Source: Euonymus europaeus (lineage: Eukaryota; Streptophyta; Magnoliopsida; Celastrales; Celastraceae). From it: a stretch of DNA of 64,000 nt. The position numbers were made by a program, and so were the translations under genes. Shown in pieces: positions 44,508-58,210 of the stretch. The stretch spans positions 27,671,555 to 27,735,554 of the forward strand of contig OY756963.1 of NCBI GenBank assembly GCA_963580455.1. Direction: 5' to 3'. The notes beneath the pieces were generated by a model that was not told the origin of the DNA, ran no database searches, and saw nothing but the letters and a program-made list of their open reading frames with translations. Positions within the stretch are counted from its first letter, which is position 1. Each line of letters begins with the position of its first letter.

Positions 44508-47500
44508 ATGAATTCGCAACAGCAGCAGCAGCAGAATCTATCGAATGCGAAACCTCTCTCTTTCGATGACATCTCAAAGTATTTCTCTCTGCCCCTTTCT
44601 GACGCCGCTTCCAATCTCGGTACGTAAACCTCGGCCCTCTCTCTCTCGCTCGCTCGCTCGCTCGACATATGTGATTCAAGAGATTGACAATTTTATGTGT
44701 AAATTCTTGATTTCATCCAGTTGAATTTTCTTGCTTCTTCTTATTGTTCTTCCCTGTCTGATGAATTATCCAACCGAGTTTCATACGATCGTAGTTTCCT
44801 CCTCCTTCCGGTCTCCAGCAGAAACTGATGAATTATCTATCTTGCTTGTCATGAAAATTCAGCGGTGGTACTTTGTTGTGTATCTCAGTGTCAATACTGG
44901 GTCGTTGATATTGAATGAAGATGTGTTGCGTTCTATTTGGTCCAGTTGTTTCTTCTCCTTTCTCTTCGACGAAGTTTTCCGATGGCTTTTTGCGCATGCA
45001 AATTTAGTATTGATGCCTTTATATAATATCTCAGTTTCAGCCTTGTGTCATTACATTATATGGCAGTGGTGGTGTTCTTATGTTCTACTTAAGTGGGTCT
45101 TCTTTCTTCTTTTTGTGAACTACCTAGCCGGTTTTAGCCCGCGACTTCATTTATTCGACTTAAATAGCATCTTGGTGTTCGATACTCCATTGAAATTGTA
45201 TAAAATGGCTAAGTGGTCAGCTCATTCTACGCTATCCATATGGTTTTCCTTATTATTCTTCTTAATGTTTTAATGCCTTCTCGTATGTCCCATTGATAGT
45301 TTAGAAGATAGCTTAGCAGCTTGCATGTTCTATGTGTCCAACTTGTTTCCTTCTTCTCCCTTCGATTTTTGATGGATGTTGATGTTACGGTTATTGAAAA
45401 TTTGTTGTTTATTTAACTGCTACTTGGTGCTTTATAAGTTTGGAATTAAGAGTATTATATGTGATTTGTAATTTAGTTAATAATGAATTAGTTTCACTTG
45501 ATTTCTGTATTATCAACAGCTATTTAAATTGCTGCCTTGTTCAATAAAATTAACAAAAAGAATCAACTTGACTGGGTTATCAGCAGTGAATTCCGAAGCA
45601 CTGCTTGTTTCATGCCTCATGGTCACGTCTGGATCATTTTGTATTCTGGGTGAAGTAGCCAACGAGGCGGTGATGCCATTGGTGTTGGTGTGTTGCTTAA
45701 TGTTCCTTATTGCAGGTGTCTGTGTAAGCGTTCTGAAGAAAATCTGTCGCGACAATGGTCTTGATAGGTGGCCTTATCGGAAGGTAGGCTTTAAACGAAC
45801 CCCACTCCCGGCCCAGATGTACTATTTTGGGATCTTTTGACGTTCAAAAGTAAATATTCTGAAACGATATTTATTTTGCCCTTTTGTTATTGGTTCTTTA
45901 CGACTCCAGTTTTTAGCTGGAAAGAGCATTGAAGAAATCAAAAGGCATGCTGCTAGAGAAAAAGCAAAGGAGCGTGTTACACTAGCAAAGGCCCTTAGAC
46001 AAAGGTATTGAAAGTTCGACTGTTTTCTTTTAAACCTGTAAGTAGGTGAAAATCTTGTAGTCAATGCATACTTTTTTCAAAAGTACAGTGTTATTAGGTT
46101 CGGGTAACTTAGATGATGTCTCGCAGTTGCCTGGGCACTAGATCTTGTGCACGGTTGTGTTTTTTTCTATCTAGACTCTCATACACTGTAGGAGAAACCT
46201 GTTTTCTTTTAAACCTGTAAGTAGGTGAAATGTCTTGGTGTATGATGCATATTTGACTTACGGAAGATAAAAGGGCTGGTGGAAAACGAAGAACTAATGG
46301 AGCTGCTGTAACCAGAATTTGAAAAGATCAGGTAACTGTCATAAAAATAGCAACTTAGTTAAAGAAGCAAGACATGATGCCATGATGGAATCTACCTCTA
46401 TTATCTTACAGTTTTAAGTACTTATAATTTCATATCAAATCATTCTTGAAGAAATAGAGGGGACTGGATGAACTTATGGTTTAATTTAAGAGTCATTCAG
46501 ATTTCATCCAGCCTTTACAGAGAAGTATGATAACCCTACCAAAAATTGAATCTATTGATTTATAGCTCCGTGTTATGCCAGTTTCAACCTGACATCATCT
46601 TGGTGTCAACTGAAGAACAGGTAAGTGGGAAAAGGAAAGTTAAAGAGAGGGTCATGAGGCACAGATCACCAGTGGGAGTTGGTTTTTGATTTTGACCATT
46701 GGACTTCTACTACTATATTATACTCAATATTGTCTCATATGCCTTGTGCAGTTGATTTTGGTTATGGTAGTTTTTCAATGTGGGTGTTAAACTTTTTGTA
46801 CTAAGTACTATGGAAGTTTGTCATGTGAAAAATGGCACCTTTGTCGTTGATTATTTTGGTAATCCATTATGCTCTGTTTCTTTTTGCCCCCCTTCTCTTA
46901 TTTCTCTTTCAATTTGCTTGGGATATTATGGTATTTTAGGCAGCATAAATTTTCAGTATGGAAGTTTAATCAACACCTGGCTCCTTTGTTCACTGTCTCT
47001 TCTTACGCTTGTGATTTGTGGACAGTGGCTCGGGGTACCAAAACAATGACGTTTCCAAGTTACAGGGTGTATCTTCTCCACCTCGTAAACTTCCACAACT
47101 AGGAAGCAAGGAAACTCAAATTGGAAGCCCCCAGGTTTTAACTAAGGGGATGTCAACATTGGATGAATTCAAGCATGGATTCCCATCAAGTGGGTTATCA
47201 AGTGTTACATATAAATGGTGGGGCAGCGGCAGTCCTCAGCGTGAAGAGGGGATTGACTCTGGGGAAGCGAAGTCTGATGAGCTAGAAAAACCTCAATATG
47301 AAGGCAAGGCGGATACTGGTGCCTCTTCAGTAAAAATGGATGAAGAAAATTCTGGAAAAGAGGATGCCGAGAGCCACGTTGGTTTGGAAGGGACTGGTCT
47401 ATTGGCAGCTGTTAGAAAAAAAGCTGCAGAAGAAGGACTAGAAACACTTAAGCTTCATGTTCATAGAAAATATGGCATAAACAAGCTTGGCAGGAAAGAT

Positions 47501-47563
47501 AGACGACTGTTGATTCGAATATTTGACTCTTCGTTGCCAAAAGGGTGGATTAATGCCCTATGA
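44508..47563 (+). CDS. Compact RWP-RK domain protein
   Basis: Four exons, 44508-44619, 45716-45783, 45910-46004 and 47026-47563, all GT-AG and in phase, giving 270 aa. After a poly-Gln start (six Gln) the RWP-RK domain spans about residues 18-75: FDDISKYFSLPLSDAA, then VLKKICRDNGL, then RWPYRK (55-60). RWP-RK proteins are DNA-binding regulators of nitrogen response or germ-cell fate. This one has neither the NLP-type N-terminal region nor a PB1 domain and starts directly with the DNA-binding domain, so it is closer in build to the short RKD-like class. The tail is acidic and Ser/Gly-rich, then has a basic conserved end (HRKYGINKLGRKDRR). Its target genes cannot be told from sequence. Confidence 0.85.
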
Positions 47564-48266
47564 AAATTTATGGGCACTCTTATAAATTGTAATGTACAAG
47601 AACCTATCTTATGAGAATAGAGATTCTGTAGGATCGTTCTGAGCGGTCAATGTGCGAATTTTCATGTTCCTCGAGGATGTGACTTCTCTTTAGGTACTCT
47701 ATTTTCCGAACACTATGGTTGTTGTTGCTCTGATTATCTATGGAATTTCTTGTACCAGGAAGAGACGCAACATGCAATGGTAATGTGCCTTAGTAGTTGA
47801 GGTGTTAAGATTGTGTTTTAGACACCCTCTAACATGATTGCGATATGACTGGTCTCGCCCAGCGTTGAATTCATTGAGAAGATGCCAGGTTTGGACGCAC
47901 TAAAATGTCTGTTCGAGGATGCTATGGTTGAATGCATCGGGTTTATTCAAAACTGCATCAATATTTCCTATCCTTTCGATCGTCCACGTGCAAATTTTCA
48001 TTGGCAAGTAAAGCAAATATAAGACATGAAGCTGATATCAGACAAAGAACAGGTAAAACAAATAGCCATGACACAAGCCAATATAAAACTGTTGCCTAGT
48101 TAAGGGTTACGCAAGAACAATCTGATCTTTCACCACCATTACATAATCATGTCCAATGTCTGGGCAACTTTAAAAGAGTTTAACAGGACATTCTCCAAAC
48201 ATAACCATGTGCCAAAATCAGGCTTGAAAATCGAAGTGCTTTAATGTGAAACATCTTCAAATCACT
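47564..48266. other. Convergent 3' region between the RWP-RK gene and RPN11
   Basis: Holds the two 3' UTRs, which face each other across about 700 bp. No additional gene is supported. Confidence 0.5.
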
Positions 48267-51241
48267 CTAGAATACAACAGTATCAAGCATGGTTCCAAGA
48301 GTCTGAACTATATTTGAAGACATCAAGTTCGACACATGCTCTTCCAGATGCTTCTTTGCATCTTGCCTCCCAACATTTGCAATAGCAAGTTTCTCTGGGG
48401 ACAATTCATCTTCTTCTTGAACTGCCTTATTATATTTTATGGCCAAGTTAAGCATGTCCTGATTTCAATCAACAACAAAATTAGAAATAAGATTCTACTC
48501 GAGTAGAAATAAAACTCATGGAAACCAGAGTGAAAAGGTTGAGAAAATGGAGCTATGATCTAACAAACAATAGTCAAAAACATATAAACCAAGTGGAACT
48601 GTATTGAGGATGTCTCGGATCTCTCATGGAAGCTAGCTTATGAGGTAGAAAACACAACTACATGAACTACATAGGTACATTAACATGAGCTTGCTAAAAC
48701 TCATTAGTGGTACAAAACTACATGCAAGGCCAATAACTCTTGACCAGAATTCCAGCCAAGCAAAAAATAACATAGTAAAGCATATAGTTCGACATGTAAG
48801 GTCCAAATGCTAAGCTGGGATGGAAAACTAGTGGAATTGGGAACCAAAAGTACAAGTTGGCTTGGCTAAAAAATATGATGCTTTGATGGTGTTACACAAA
48901 CAATACTCCAGGAGAAGAAATCGAAGAAGAGTTCTTACGACAGAATCATGATATATTTACCAATTATTGGTTTATTAAAATTCCTCGGCCTCCCTATATT
49001 CAACAATGCCCCACTAAGACATATCACTATATCAGTATATGCTTCAGCCTCTAATTAAACGACAACCAAGACAGAGTGACAGCATCAGGCTCAACATTGC
49101 CACATTGGGAGCTGTTTCTTAAGGGATATAATGACTTTGAGCCATCAGTCATATATAGCTACATGTAGCTTGAACAACTAAATTGAACTGGAATAAGTAC
49201 CTGTTACATTGCTGATAAAAAAAAATAGCAATTCAATTCGGTTGCATCAATATGGTAAGAAAAAAACAGCCATAAACCACTCACCTGCACAGTTTGTTCA
49301 TTTGTTTTAGAATGGGTATCAAACCGACGCAGGGTCAAGCCATCAGTCCACTTCTTCTTATGAAGGTTCAGAAGCATCTTCTCCTCAAGTTCATTTTTCC
49401 TATAGTTTATGGCTATGGAATAGTAATGCCTGTTTAGCCCATGAATCAAAGCCTGACAAAGTGACATATTATTAGATACATAGGGCATGAAATATGAAAC
49501 ATAATTAGATATACATATTATTTTTATTTATTGCAGACGCCCAAACCTGAATCGATGGTTTGTTAAGATGCCCAAGATTAGATGTTGTTTGACGTGGCTC
49601 TTGGCCAAGCATCATTGTTTGAGGGTTAATGAGACGGAATGCATCAATGACTACCTTCCCCTTAACACTCTGAATCGGATCGACCACTACAGCAACAGCC
49701 CTTTGATTCAATGCCTCAAAACTCTGAAAACAACACCATAATGAGGAAACAAGAAGCAAAACATTCTACAAGGATTAAAAGATCCATAATGAATCTGGGA
49801 TGGATATCAGGATAACAGTAAAAATATAACGTCATTACAATGAACTGCACTATGTTTCAATTGGAAGGAATATTGAGATAAAGCCGACAGAGAGTAAACA
49901 CTACGGATTGCAAATAGATGTCTGGAATTCCTAATATCTAATCCCCATGGCAATGCCACATCCAAAAAAATATCGTTAAAGGCATGACAGGCTCCTGACC
50001 CCTGCTGTAGGTGGACTAAAGAGATGAAGGAAATAATTTTCCTAATAATCGACACAACCACAGCATCCATGGGATTCACTCCGAGACAAGAAGGTAAATA
50101 CTATTGTAACACTCTCGCAAAGCCTTCATAGTGCTCACCATTTTAGTATTCTCCAAGAAGTGTATCAAAAGTAGTATTGTTGTGCAAATACTTATAGAAT
50201 TTAAGAGGCTCTGTTAACTCTAGTCCAGGAATAAGACACGGCACATCCCAGCAGGCTACCATCACATGTAGCCAAAGAAGATTCAGGCCCCAAGGTTGCG
50301 CAAACCCATTATTTAACTTGGGCAGGAAAGTTCAGAAAAAACATCTCAACCAGGGAGGACCACGAAAACAAAATTAAAGAACAAGTATATGGCACATGCT
50401 AACAATCAGAGGAAATTAGCAAAGAGTATAGTACCTGCTGAGTGTTTATATCAACACCAGAAAGCCAGCAACCAAATCCGGGATGGGAATGGTACCAACC
50501 AACAACCATCTCCGGTCTGCCATAGGAGAAATTACACACACATTAACTAATGAGCATACAATTACAAGAGAACGGAATACGGGGAAAAGCTTTGAATGAA
50601 AAGTAGAACTACAACTCGAAGAAAGTAACAAAGAGCCCTAACTTCATATCATAAATTCATAATGTCGTAGCCCACTAGCCCACTAGATTTAATTGACAAC
50701 TCTGTTAAACTAGCGCATTACCAGAAATATATAAAGTATAGCTTTGGTAAAGCTATAGATTTTGCAATTTATAGGATTCTCAGTCTATCAGTATATGGAA
50801 CACAACAGGAGAAGAAAAATAAATAGCTTAACGAGATTTGAGTGGGAAGATGCAGTATAATCGAAAGATGGATAGGATTAACCCAAATTACAACCCCAAT
50901 ATCACACATAATAAATTGGAAAGGACGGACCTGCCAGTCTGCTTGAGCATGTCGAGCATGTCGGTTTGGAAGACGTGGTCGACGGCCTCGACACTAACGC
51001 CGGTACCGCTCTGGGGCATGGCGAAGACGTCGACGACTCTGACAGTATACTCGTCGACGAACTCCCCAAGCATGAGGCCCATGACCTCCATAGGAACCCC
51101 GGCCCTCCCGTGCTTCAGCATCTTGAGGAGCGCCAGCGAGGATATGTAGACTTGCTCCGACGAATCGAGAAGCGGAGAATCCGGATGTGGCTGACCCATC
51201 CCTCCCATTCCTCCGCCGAATATCCTCTGCAATCTCTCCAT
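48267..51241 (-). CDS. RPN11: 26S proteasome regulatory subunit RPN11 (JAMM deubiquitinase)
   Basis: Five exons on the minus strand: 51241-50931, 50516-50435, 49723-49547, 49452-49285 and 48458-48267. All are GT-AG and in phase, giving 309 aa, the usual length for this subunit. The start [11 protein letters not shown] matches the family. The zinc-binding JAMM motif [14 protein letters not shown] spans residues 113-126, with His113, His115 and Asp126 at the expected positions. RPN11 sits in the proteasome lid with RPN8 and removes ubiquitin chains from substrates as they enter the core. It acts in the cytosol and nucleus. The C-terminus [11 protein letters not shown] is also standard. All key residues are present, so it is judged intact and essential. 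Confidence 0.97.
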
Positions 51242-53383
51242 CTTCTTCTGTCTTTGTTTGCTCAGTAAAGCTTTGATCTGAGATTAATTGATTAGCAAGA
51301 AATGTTAGTCGGTCCTCCTGTCCTGTCCCTTCAGCTTAGTTTGATTTGGTTTAAATAGGGATTGAGACGGGTCGGACGGAGGTTTTGGTCATCGCGGGTA
51401 CGGGTGGATCAGACCCTATCGTATAAATTAATGAATGAATTATGTAACGTATAAATTATCAATTTATTATGAATTATATATAAATCAATTTAATGATGAA
51501 ATAAAAATTATTGAATATAAATTTTATTGAAAATAATTTTATGTGTTAAGTTCGAATATGTAACATGTTTTTTAAAATCTAACATATATTTTGAGAGATA
51601 AATTGAGTTAATTTTTTTTATATTTAATATTTGATTATTAACCAATAAAATTAAATTTATAAGTTACCCAAATCAATGGCCAAGAATATTGTATATGCCG
51701 GTCATCAAAGCCCAAAAGCCAAAACCATGTGGTCAAATTAGGAAAGGATATTGACTAATTTAATATCCAGGATTTTTCAAACCACACTGTTATTATTGTT
51801 AAGCGTCAGCAAAGATGATGATGATATATGTTTCCATTGTCTTTGATTTGATAAATACTTCAGACAATAAATCTTCATCGGCCCATGCAGTTATTCCAGC
51901 TGCAGGCTCCCCTAAAACAGAAAAATGCTCACCATATATGTTTGTGTTAGGTAAAACATAAGTTAATAGTGTTTAAGTTATAAACTGTTACGTTTTGATA
52001 AAACGTAAGTTTATATTAGTGTATAAATTGTCAATTTACTATTAGGGTTATGTAAAGTAGTTTAATAATAAAATAGAGAACTTTAATTATAACATATATT
52101 CAAGTGAGAATATTTTACGAATAAAATTATTATAATGCACCTGATTAATTATAGATATATCTTTAGCACATGCACTATAAATTTTAGTCTAGAGTGTCTA
52201 TTACATTGTTTGAAATAATGCAATATAAATTATTGATAATGGGTATTGTTAAAAAAAGTTTTACGTGTTCGAATATGTAATTTTTTTCGAAATCTAACAT
52301 ATATTTTGAGAGACAGGAAAGTAAATGTGTTAGAGAGAGACGGGGCAATAGAGAATTTTTTTTGATACATGTCTCATGTGAGTGTTGAGATAAATGGACA
52401 AAGCGTATAGCTAATAAGCCGGAAAAAAGAGCATATAAGAGAATGGTAAAGTTGAGAGGGCATTTATATATATTTTAACAAAAAGAGACTACTGGTGACT
52501 TGTAAGGAATGGAAAGAAAAGGCATCTACACCAGCCATGCACATGATTCATGTGGATGGATGCAGTTAAAGCCCAAGGCATAAGCAAAACCTATTAATAC
52601 TAGTTATCACCCTCATTTGATATATTTTAATCAATTCTAGAGTGTCTCAGAGAGATCATCTGTCACATGATTTATAATGATCGGACGGTTACCATCGCCC
52701 TTTTTATACATACATAAATGTATTCTAAAGTCAAACTCTGTGATGGATTTGGATCTCATCGGCTACTTTTTATTAGCATTTCCTATTGGGCAATTTTAGT
52801 TTGATTTTGATACATTAGGAAATTAAAAAGCAAATCAACAATGAAAGGGAGGATTTTTCTTAGTCATGCTTTATTTAAAAGTTATTCTTCAAATCAAAAC
52901 CTTTAGTTTAAGGGTTTTTATTTTTATTTTTCAAGCAACCAAGATTTTGATGATGTTCAAAGAACGGGAGGCACATCGAATTAGTAGTAAGAGATATGCA
53001 CCATCCTTTAAGCGTAGCTGTAATGGCATAAAACGCCCTTAAATACCACCGTTATCATTTGGTTAGAATATGGAAAGCCTTGGTCAAAAATCAAATTATT
53101 AATTAGTGGATAGGGCTAAATAGTTCATAGTGCGTAACAGCTAAACTTATTCCAGTTAAGAAAAATATATAAACTTTACTCTATCCTGCAACAAGCCAAC
53201 AGCGGAGCTTGTTTTACAGACGAAATTAATCAGATTGTTCTCAGGTTCTTCGAGGCAAAAGGATAATTCTAAATGCTTGTAGATTTGGGAGTTTCCCTCA
53301 TTGACTCTTCTTTTAATTTCTCTTGATTTTCGGATTTTCCTTTTGCTGTTGTTGGGTATTCAATATTTATTGATTCTTTACCT
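51242..53383. other. AT-rich spacer between RPN11 and the receptor kinase gene
   Basis: No gene. Two diverged copies of an AT-rich block lie at about 51420-51605 and about 51990-52320. Both contain TATAAATT.TCAATTTA and end with TTCGAATATGTAA...AAATCTAACATATATTTTGAGAGA, so they belong to one repeat family, possibly a non-autonomous transposon. The 5' UTR of RPN11 lies at the left edge. Confidence 0.5.
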
Positions 53384-53393
53384 CGCTATAAAT
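53384..53393 (+). promoter_or_regulatory. Probable TATA box of the receptor-like kinase gene
   Basis: GCTATAAATG is followed by a pyrimidine-rich leader with CTCTCTCTCTC (about 53439-53452). The coding start is about 1.28 kb downstream, which implies a long, probably spliced 5' UTR. Confidence 0.45.
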
Positions 53394-54670
53394 GCCACCT
53401 CTGTTCACCTCATCTTTTTTGCTTTTCCTTTACTGTTTCTCTCTCTCTCTCTCCCCCTCCTTTGGTTTCCTCCATTGCAAACCAAGCTTCCTTTCCAGCT
53501 TTCTGTGAGGTCCCTCTCTTCTCCACACACTCAAGACCCACCAACCATTTCACCCACCTTTGCTATTCAGCCCCTCAAATCTCACCATTTTGACATATAT
53601 TGATTTAATATACAGGTAACTCCTCTTATCTCTGTCCCTCTCTAACATTTTCCCTTTAAAGATTAGATTTTTGTCATTGCAATTTCTTTCTGTGGAACTT
53701 TTATTGGCTAAAGGCTAACTTCTCCTTCTAAACTACTCCTCTCCGATACTGTGCCTTTCGGGGGCTACTGGGGTTTTGGTCGGATTGTGTTATTTTAGGT
53801 CTACATTGGCCTATCTATGCTTATCGAGTCTCTGTTGGTTCCAAAAAGAGACGCCTTTCTTTGTTCTTGTGGCTGCTCAGGGAAGAAGATCGAGGAGGCT
53901 AGCCTAGATCACTGCAAAGGTAAATGGTTTCTTTTCCGCTTGACTTAGTTTTTTTTTTTCACTCTTGAGATTTACATTATATATTTCTTTCATCATAAGT
54001 GATGCTTTTTATTGCCTTATTTCTTTCGATTTGTGCCTGACTCTTGGGTTTATGAATGGTGAATTTATGGTCGTTTTTGAAATATTATGAAATTTGTGCT
54101 AATGGTTTTTTTTTTCTTTCCTTTCAGATTTGTGTTATATTTATAATTATAAGGCAGATGGATTTTCGTAGTGAATTCAGTACTTGTTCATATGGAACTC
54201 TTGATGTTAAAGCATCTGAACGTACTAGACTATTTATCCGATTCAATTTTATGCGAATTTTGTTCCATGCTTGTTTTAATCTTTTGAGTTGGTGTTGAAT
54301 CTGTTGATGAAGTCAGGAATCCAACTAGTATATTAGTCTATAATAGAGGTAATACTACCTTATTTTTTTCTTTTCTTTCTTCTTCTATTGTCCCCTGTTT
54401 GATATTTATTTGAGTGTTGTTATTGGACATGTATAATTTTTAAGTGTTAGGAAACTTGCGCTGTTCGTATTAGGATTCTGTCCATCAATTTTACTGCAGT
54501 TGTTGGAATCCTTGGTCTTAGAACTTCAGAGTTTTAGATGCTTGTTTGCCATTTCCAATTTTATGGATTTTTGTAACAAGTTTCTACTTCCCAGGCTGGA
54601 ATGTGTCGATTGTGTGGCGCTTGAAGTAGGACCAAGTACAATATCAAAATTTGATCTGGGAATATCAGCA

Positions 54671-57563
54671 ATGTCTGAGAATTCCCTAAACAAGGATTTA
54701 TCAAAGAAGACATCCATTTTGGGTCTAAAACTTTGGGTTCTGATAGGAATTTCAGTTTGTGCGTTTATAGTTATGATTCTTTGTATCTTATCTGTTTGGT
54801 TTACATATCGGAGGAAAACCAGAAGATCAGTGGACAAGTTCTCCCTTTCCCTAATACCAAATGTCTCAAAAGATATCAAGGTTGACAGGGTTGGAGCTCA
54901 GGGTTTTTATGATCACCCTGAAAGTGTATCTCTTACAGTCAATGATAAATTGAGCGACAAAAACTCAGAGAAAATGCTAGTTCATCTGGGAATTAGTAAA
55001 TCAAGTGATGCTGATAACACCAGTCAGTGCAGCTCTATTTATCACCATGAGAGGGCATGTAGTTCGCAGTCAGGTGAGGAAGGAAGCTCTGGGACTGTTC
55101 GGAAGCAGTCTTCATTGTCATATGCAGGACTTGTTACTGCCTCCCCCTTGATTGGCTTGCCTGAAATTTCGCATCTTGGATGGGGCTATTGGTTTACTCT
55201 CAGAGATCTTCAATTTGCTACAAACCGTTTTGTTGCTGAAAATGTGCTTGGAGAGGGAGGATATGGTGTTGTATACAAGGGTAGGCTGGTCAATGGAACT
55301 GAGATAGCTGTGAAGAAGCTTCTTAATAATCTGTAAGGCTATGCCAAGGCACAATCCTTTACTGTTTTTGTCCCTTACTTTCCTTTTCTTTTAATTTATT
55401 ATATATTGAGTTTTTAGGGGTCAAGCGGAAAAAGAATTTCGGGTCGAGGTGGAGGCCATAGGACATGTTCGACATAAGAATCTTGTTCGGCTTCTGGGGT
55501 ACTGCATAGAAGGAGTTCACAGGTAGCTTCATCTGCCAAGATTTGTATATTTATCACGTCATAGCATGTTATGTTCGTGAAATTTCTAATATGTCCTTAT
55601 AATCCTTCTACAATTATTTCCCTGAAGAAGTTAGACTACAGTTGGGCATGAGCTTTGCAAAATGATATTTCCCTGGCCTATTGTATAGGATGTTGGTGTA
55701 TGAATATGTGAATAATGGAAACTTAGAGCAATGGCTGCATGGTGCTATGCGGCAGCATGGTAGCCTTACATGGGAAGCTCGCATGAAGGTTCTTCTTGGT
55801 ACTGCTAAGGCGTAAGTTCAATTATCTTCTCACTTAAAGTGTTAATATTCAAAATCACACTTCAAAATTATTTTCAATTTGGACAAGAATTCACTGTTTT
55901 TGAGGGTTCCTTCGTAAAACTTGAACTTGAAAGTTTTGATATATACTGATTACTAAATAGTAAATGGAAATTGTGAACCTTTTAATTTTTTTAGAATTTA
56001 GGTTTTAACTGAAGGTTTAGCAAAATTTTCTATGTTTGGTTCATAAAAAGTAATGGTTTGGCAGGCTTGCTTATTTGCATGAAGCAATAGAACCAAAAGT
56101 TGTTCACCGAGACATTAAATCGAGCAACATCTTGATTGATGATGAGTTTAACGCCAAAGTTTCTGATTTTGGATTGGCCAAGCTCCTAGGATCGGGAGAG
56201 AGTCACATCACAACCCGTGTTATGGGAACATTTGGGTATGTCTGGATATCGACTCCTTCAGTGGTTTCTAATTGAAGTATCGTCTGACATGAGTCCCTCG
56301 TTCTTGAAATGCAGTTATGTCGCTCCAGAATATGCCAATACCGGCTTGCTAAATGAAAAGAGTGACATTTACAGCTTTGGAGTTCTCCTGCTTGAAGCAG
56401 TGACTGGAAGGGACCCTGTGGACTATGGTCGCCCAGCTAATGAGGTGGTTAACTTTTCTTTTCTTTTTTTATTGCTGCCTCTTGATATATTCTTATTTCT
56501 TATTTGATATAAAAGTAGATGGGTTAGGTTATTTGTTTTCTTTTTAAATCAAAGTGGATAATATCAGTTATCTGTATCTTGTATTCAAGCCATTGGCGCT
56601 GGTTTTTGTGCTCCTTAGATTGTTACCCAGGTCAACGCATTTGCACCACTGAAAACAGAGAGTATTGGAATTTTGTGAAAACCCTGAGGAGTTTATTTTA
56701 ATTTATTTTCTGTTGTTGATGACTTGATGATTACTTCTTTCTGCATGTGAACAGAAGGTGACTTCTTCTAGGAAGAAATTCTAGTAACAACTTCATATTC
56801 ATATGGCAGGTCAATCTTGTTGAATGGTTAAAGATGATGGTGGGGGTGAAAAGAGCTGAGGAGGTAGTGGATCCAAATCTTGAAGTCAAACCAGCAACAC
56901 GTGCTCTGAAACGTGCCCTTCTGGTTGCGCTAAGATGTGTTGACCCTGATGCAGAAAAGAGACCCAAAATGAGTCAGGTTGTACGGATGCTTGAAGCTGA
57001 TGAATACCCATATAGGGAGGTATTGACTTTCTCCTTGGATAATAGGACCGTTTACCCAAAAAACTCTTATGATTTTCTTCATCTGCTTCGCAACAATTGT
57101 AAATTGGACAGCCTTTTATCAGAAAATGTGCCCGGTGTGAATCAATTCTCCTTATATGGGATTTTATCTGGTCTGATAAATGTCTTTTATCTTCTTAGAT
57201 GGCTTAAAGCCATAGAGTTCAAGATGTTTACTCTTTCAGTAAGGCAAGACCTTTCCCTTGCATGCCTATTGTTTTCTCCTATTAGCTGACGAGACTGACT
57301 TCTTTCATGTTGTGAGATGCCTTCACAATTAAGAATTCAGAATGTTTACCAAGTTTAATAATTTCTAATGTTTTCATGTATTTTTTTTTATAATTATTAT
57401 GATTTATTTGAAGGATCGGAGGAATAGAAAGAGCCGCACAGCAAGTATGGAGCTTGAGTCTATGAAAGAAACAACAGACTTGGAGATCAAGGTAGACGGT
57501 TCAGAGAGTAATGCATCAGTGACGACTCACGTTAGGACAGACAAACACGAGATGGGAGAATAA
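54671..57563 (+). CDS. Receptor-like protein kinase (At5g18500/At2g42960 type)
   Basis: Seven coding exons: 54671-55332, 55418-55522, 55689-55811, 56065-56235, 56315-56444, 56810-57019 and 57414-57563. All are GT-AG and in phase, giving 516 aa. A very short outer segment (about 19 residues, no signal peptide) precedes one membrane helix at about 20-45. A Ser-rich juxtamembrane region and the kinase domain follow. GEGGYG is at 194-199, Lys215 sits in AVKK, HRD is at 311-313 and DFG at 331-333, then VAPEYANTG. The Arg in HRD marks an RD kinase, expected to be active. Subfamily members are plasma-membrane kinases without a recognisable ligand-binding domain. The frame is open 57 codons upstream, but [14 protein letters not shown] after the 54671 Met fits relatives better. 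Confidence 0.93.
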
Positions 57564-58195
57564 TATCTCACCCAGCTTAGACTCATAATTGTGAGAAAGT
57601 TTGTTGCAGAAGGGATTTCTTTATCTATGCAGGGAGGAATTGGATTGAAGATAGCCCATTTTGGATAATGAGTATTTGTCTTCTCAGGCGTAGGGATGAA
57701 AAGAGAGACGAAAAGAGGGAATTAGAGTTTCTTTTTGTACATTATTGCTCTCTTGTTTTTTCTTCTTCTTCACTTGATCACTGATTCTATCCATGATGAA
57801 TTACTTGATTGGTGTTTTCTATAATTTTATGTGTTTGCACTAGGTATAAATTCAATGGTCGTTCTTCTTTTTCTTGAATTTTTCCAGTCTCTGTTCGAGG
57901 TTGATTTCAGTGAATCGGCACATGGTGTTCTGGAAACGAAGAACGTTATCGACTACAGAATGTAGCCAAATTGTATGTTCATAATTCCCTTAAAATTTAT
58001 TATTGAGTCAGCAATATATTATTATTTATGCATACGAGGGTCAGCAAAAATTGGGTTTGATTAAAGCCAAAGAGATAAAAATCGGATCTTTCTAATCTAA
58101 AATGGAACCAATTCCTCAATTTTCTTGAATAAAAAAAAATGGAACGCAAAATCTATCAGAACTTTTTTTAATAACCCATCACAATATCGCAAATT
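57564..58195. other. 3' region of the receptor kinase gene
   Basis: Probable 3' UTR and short AT-rich spacer up to the SINE. No gene is seen. Confidence 0.45.
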
Positions 58196-58210
58196 AAAGC
58201 CTAACAAGTT

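Noticed and set aside
44731..45273. 180-residue plus-strand frame between RWP-RK exons 1 and 2
   Set aside because: It lies wholly inside an intron whose splice sites give the RWP-RK domain in phase. Its composition is that of T-rich intron DNA, despite looking hydrophobic.
53301..53603. 100-residue frame in the kinase leader
   Set aside because: Leu, Ser and Pro content comes from the pyrimidine-rich 5' UTR. It does not join to the kinase frame.
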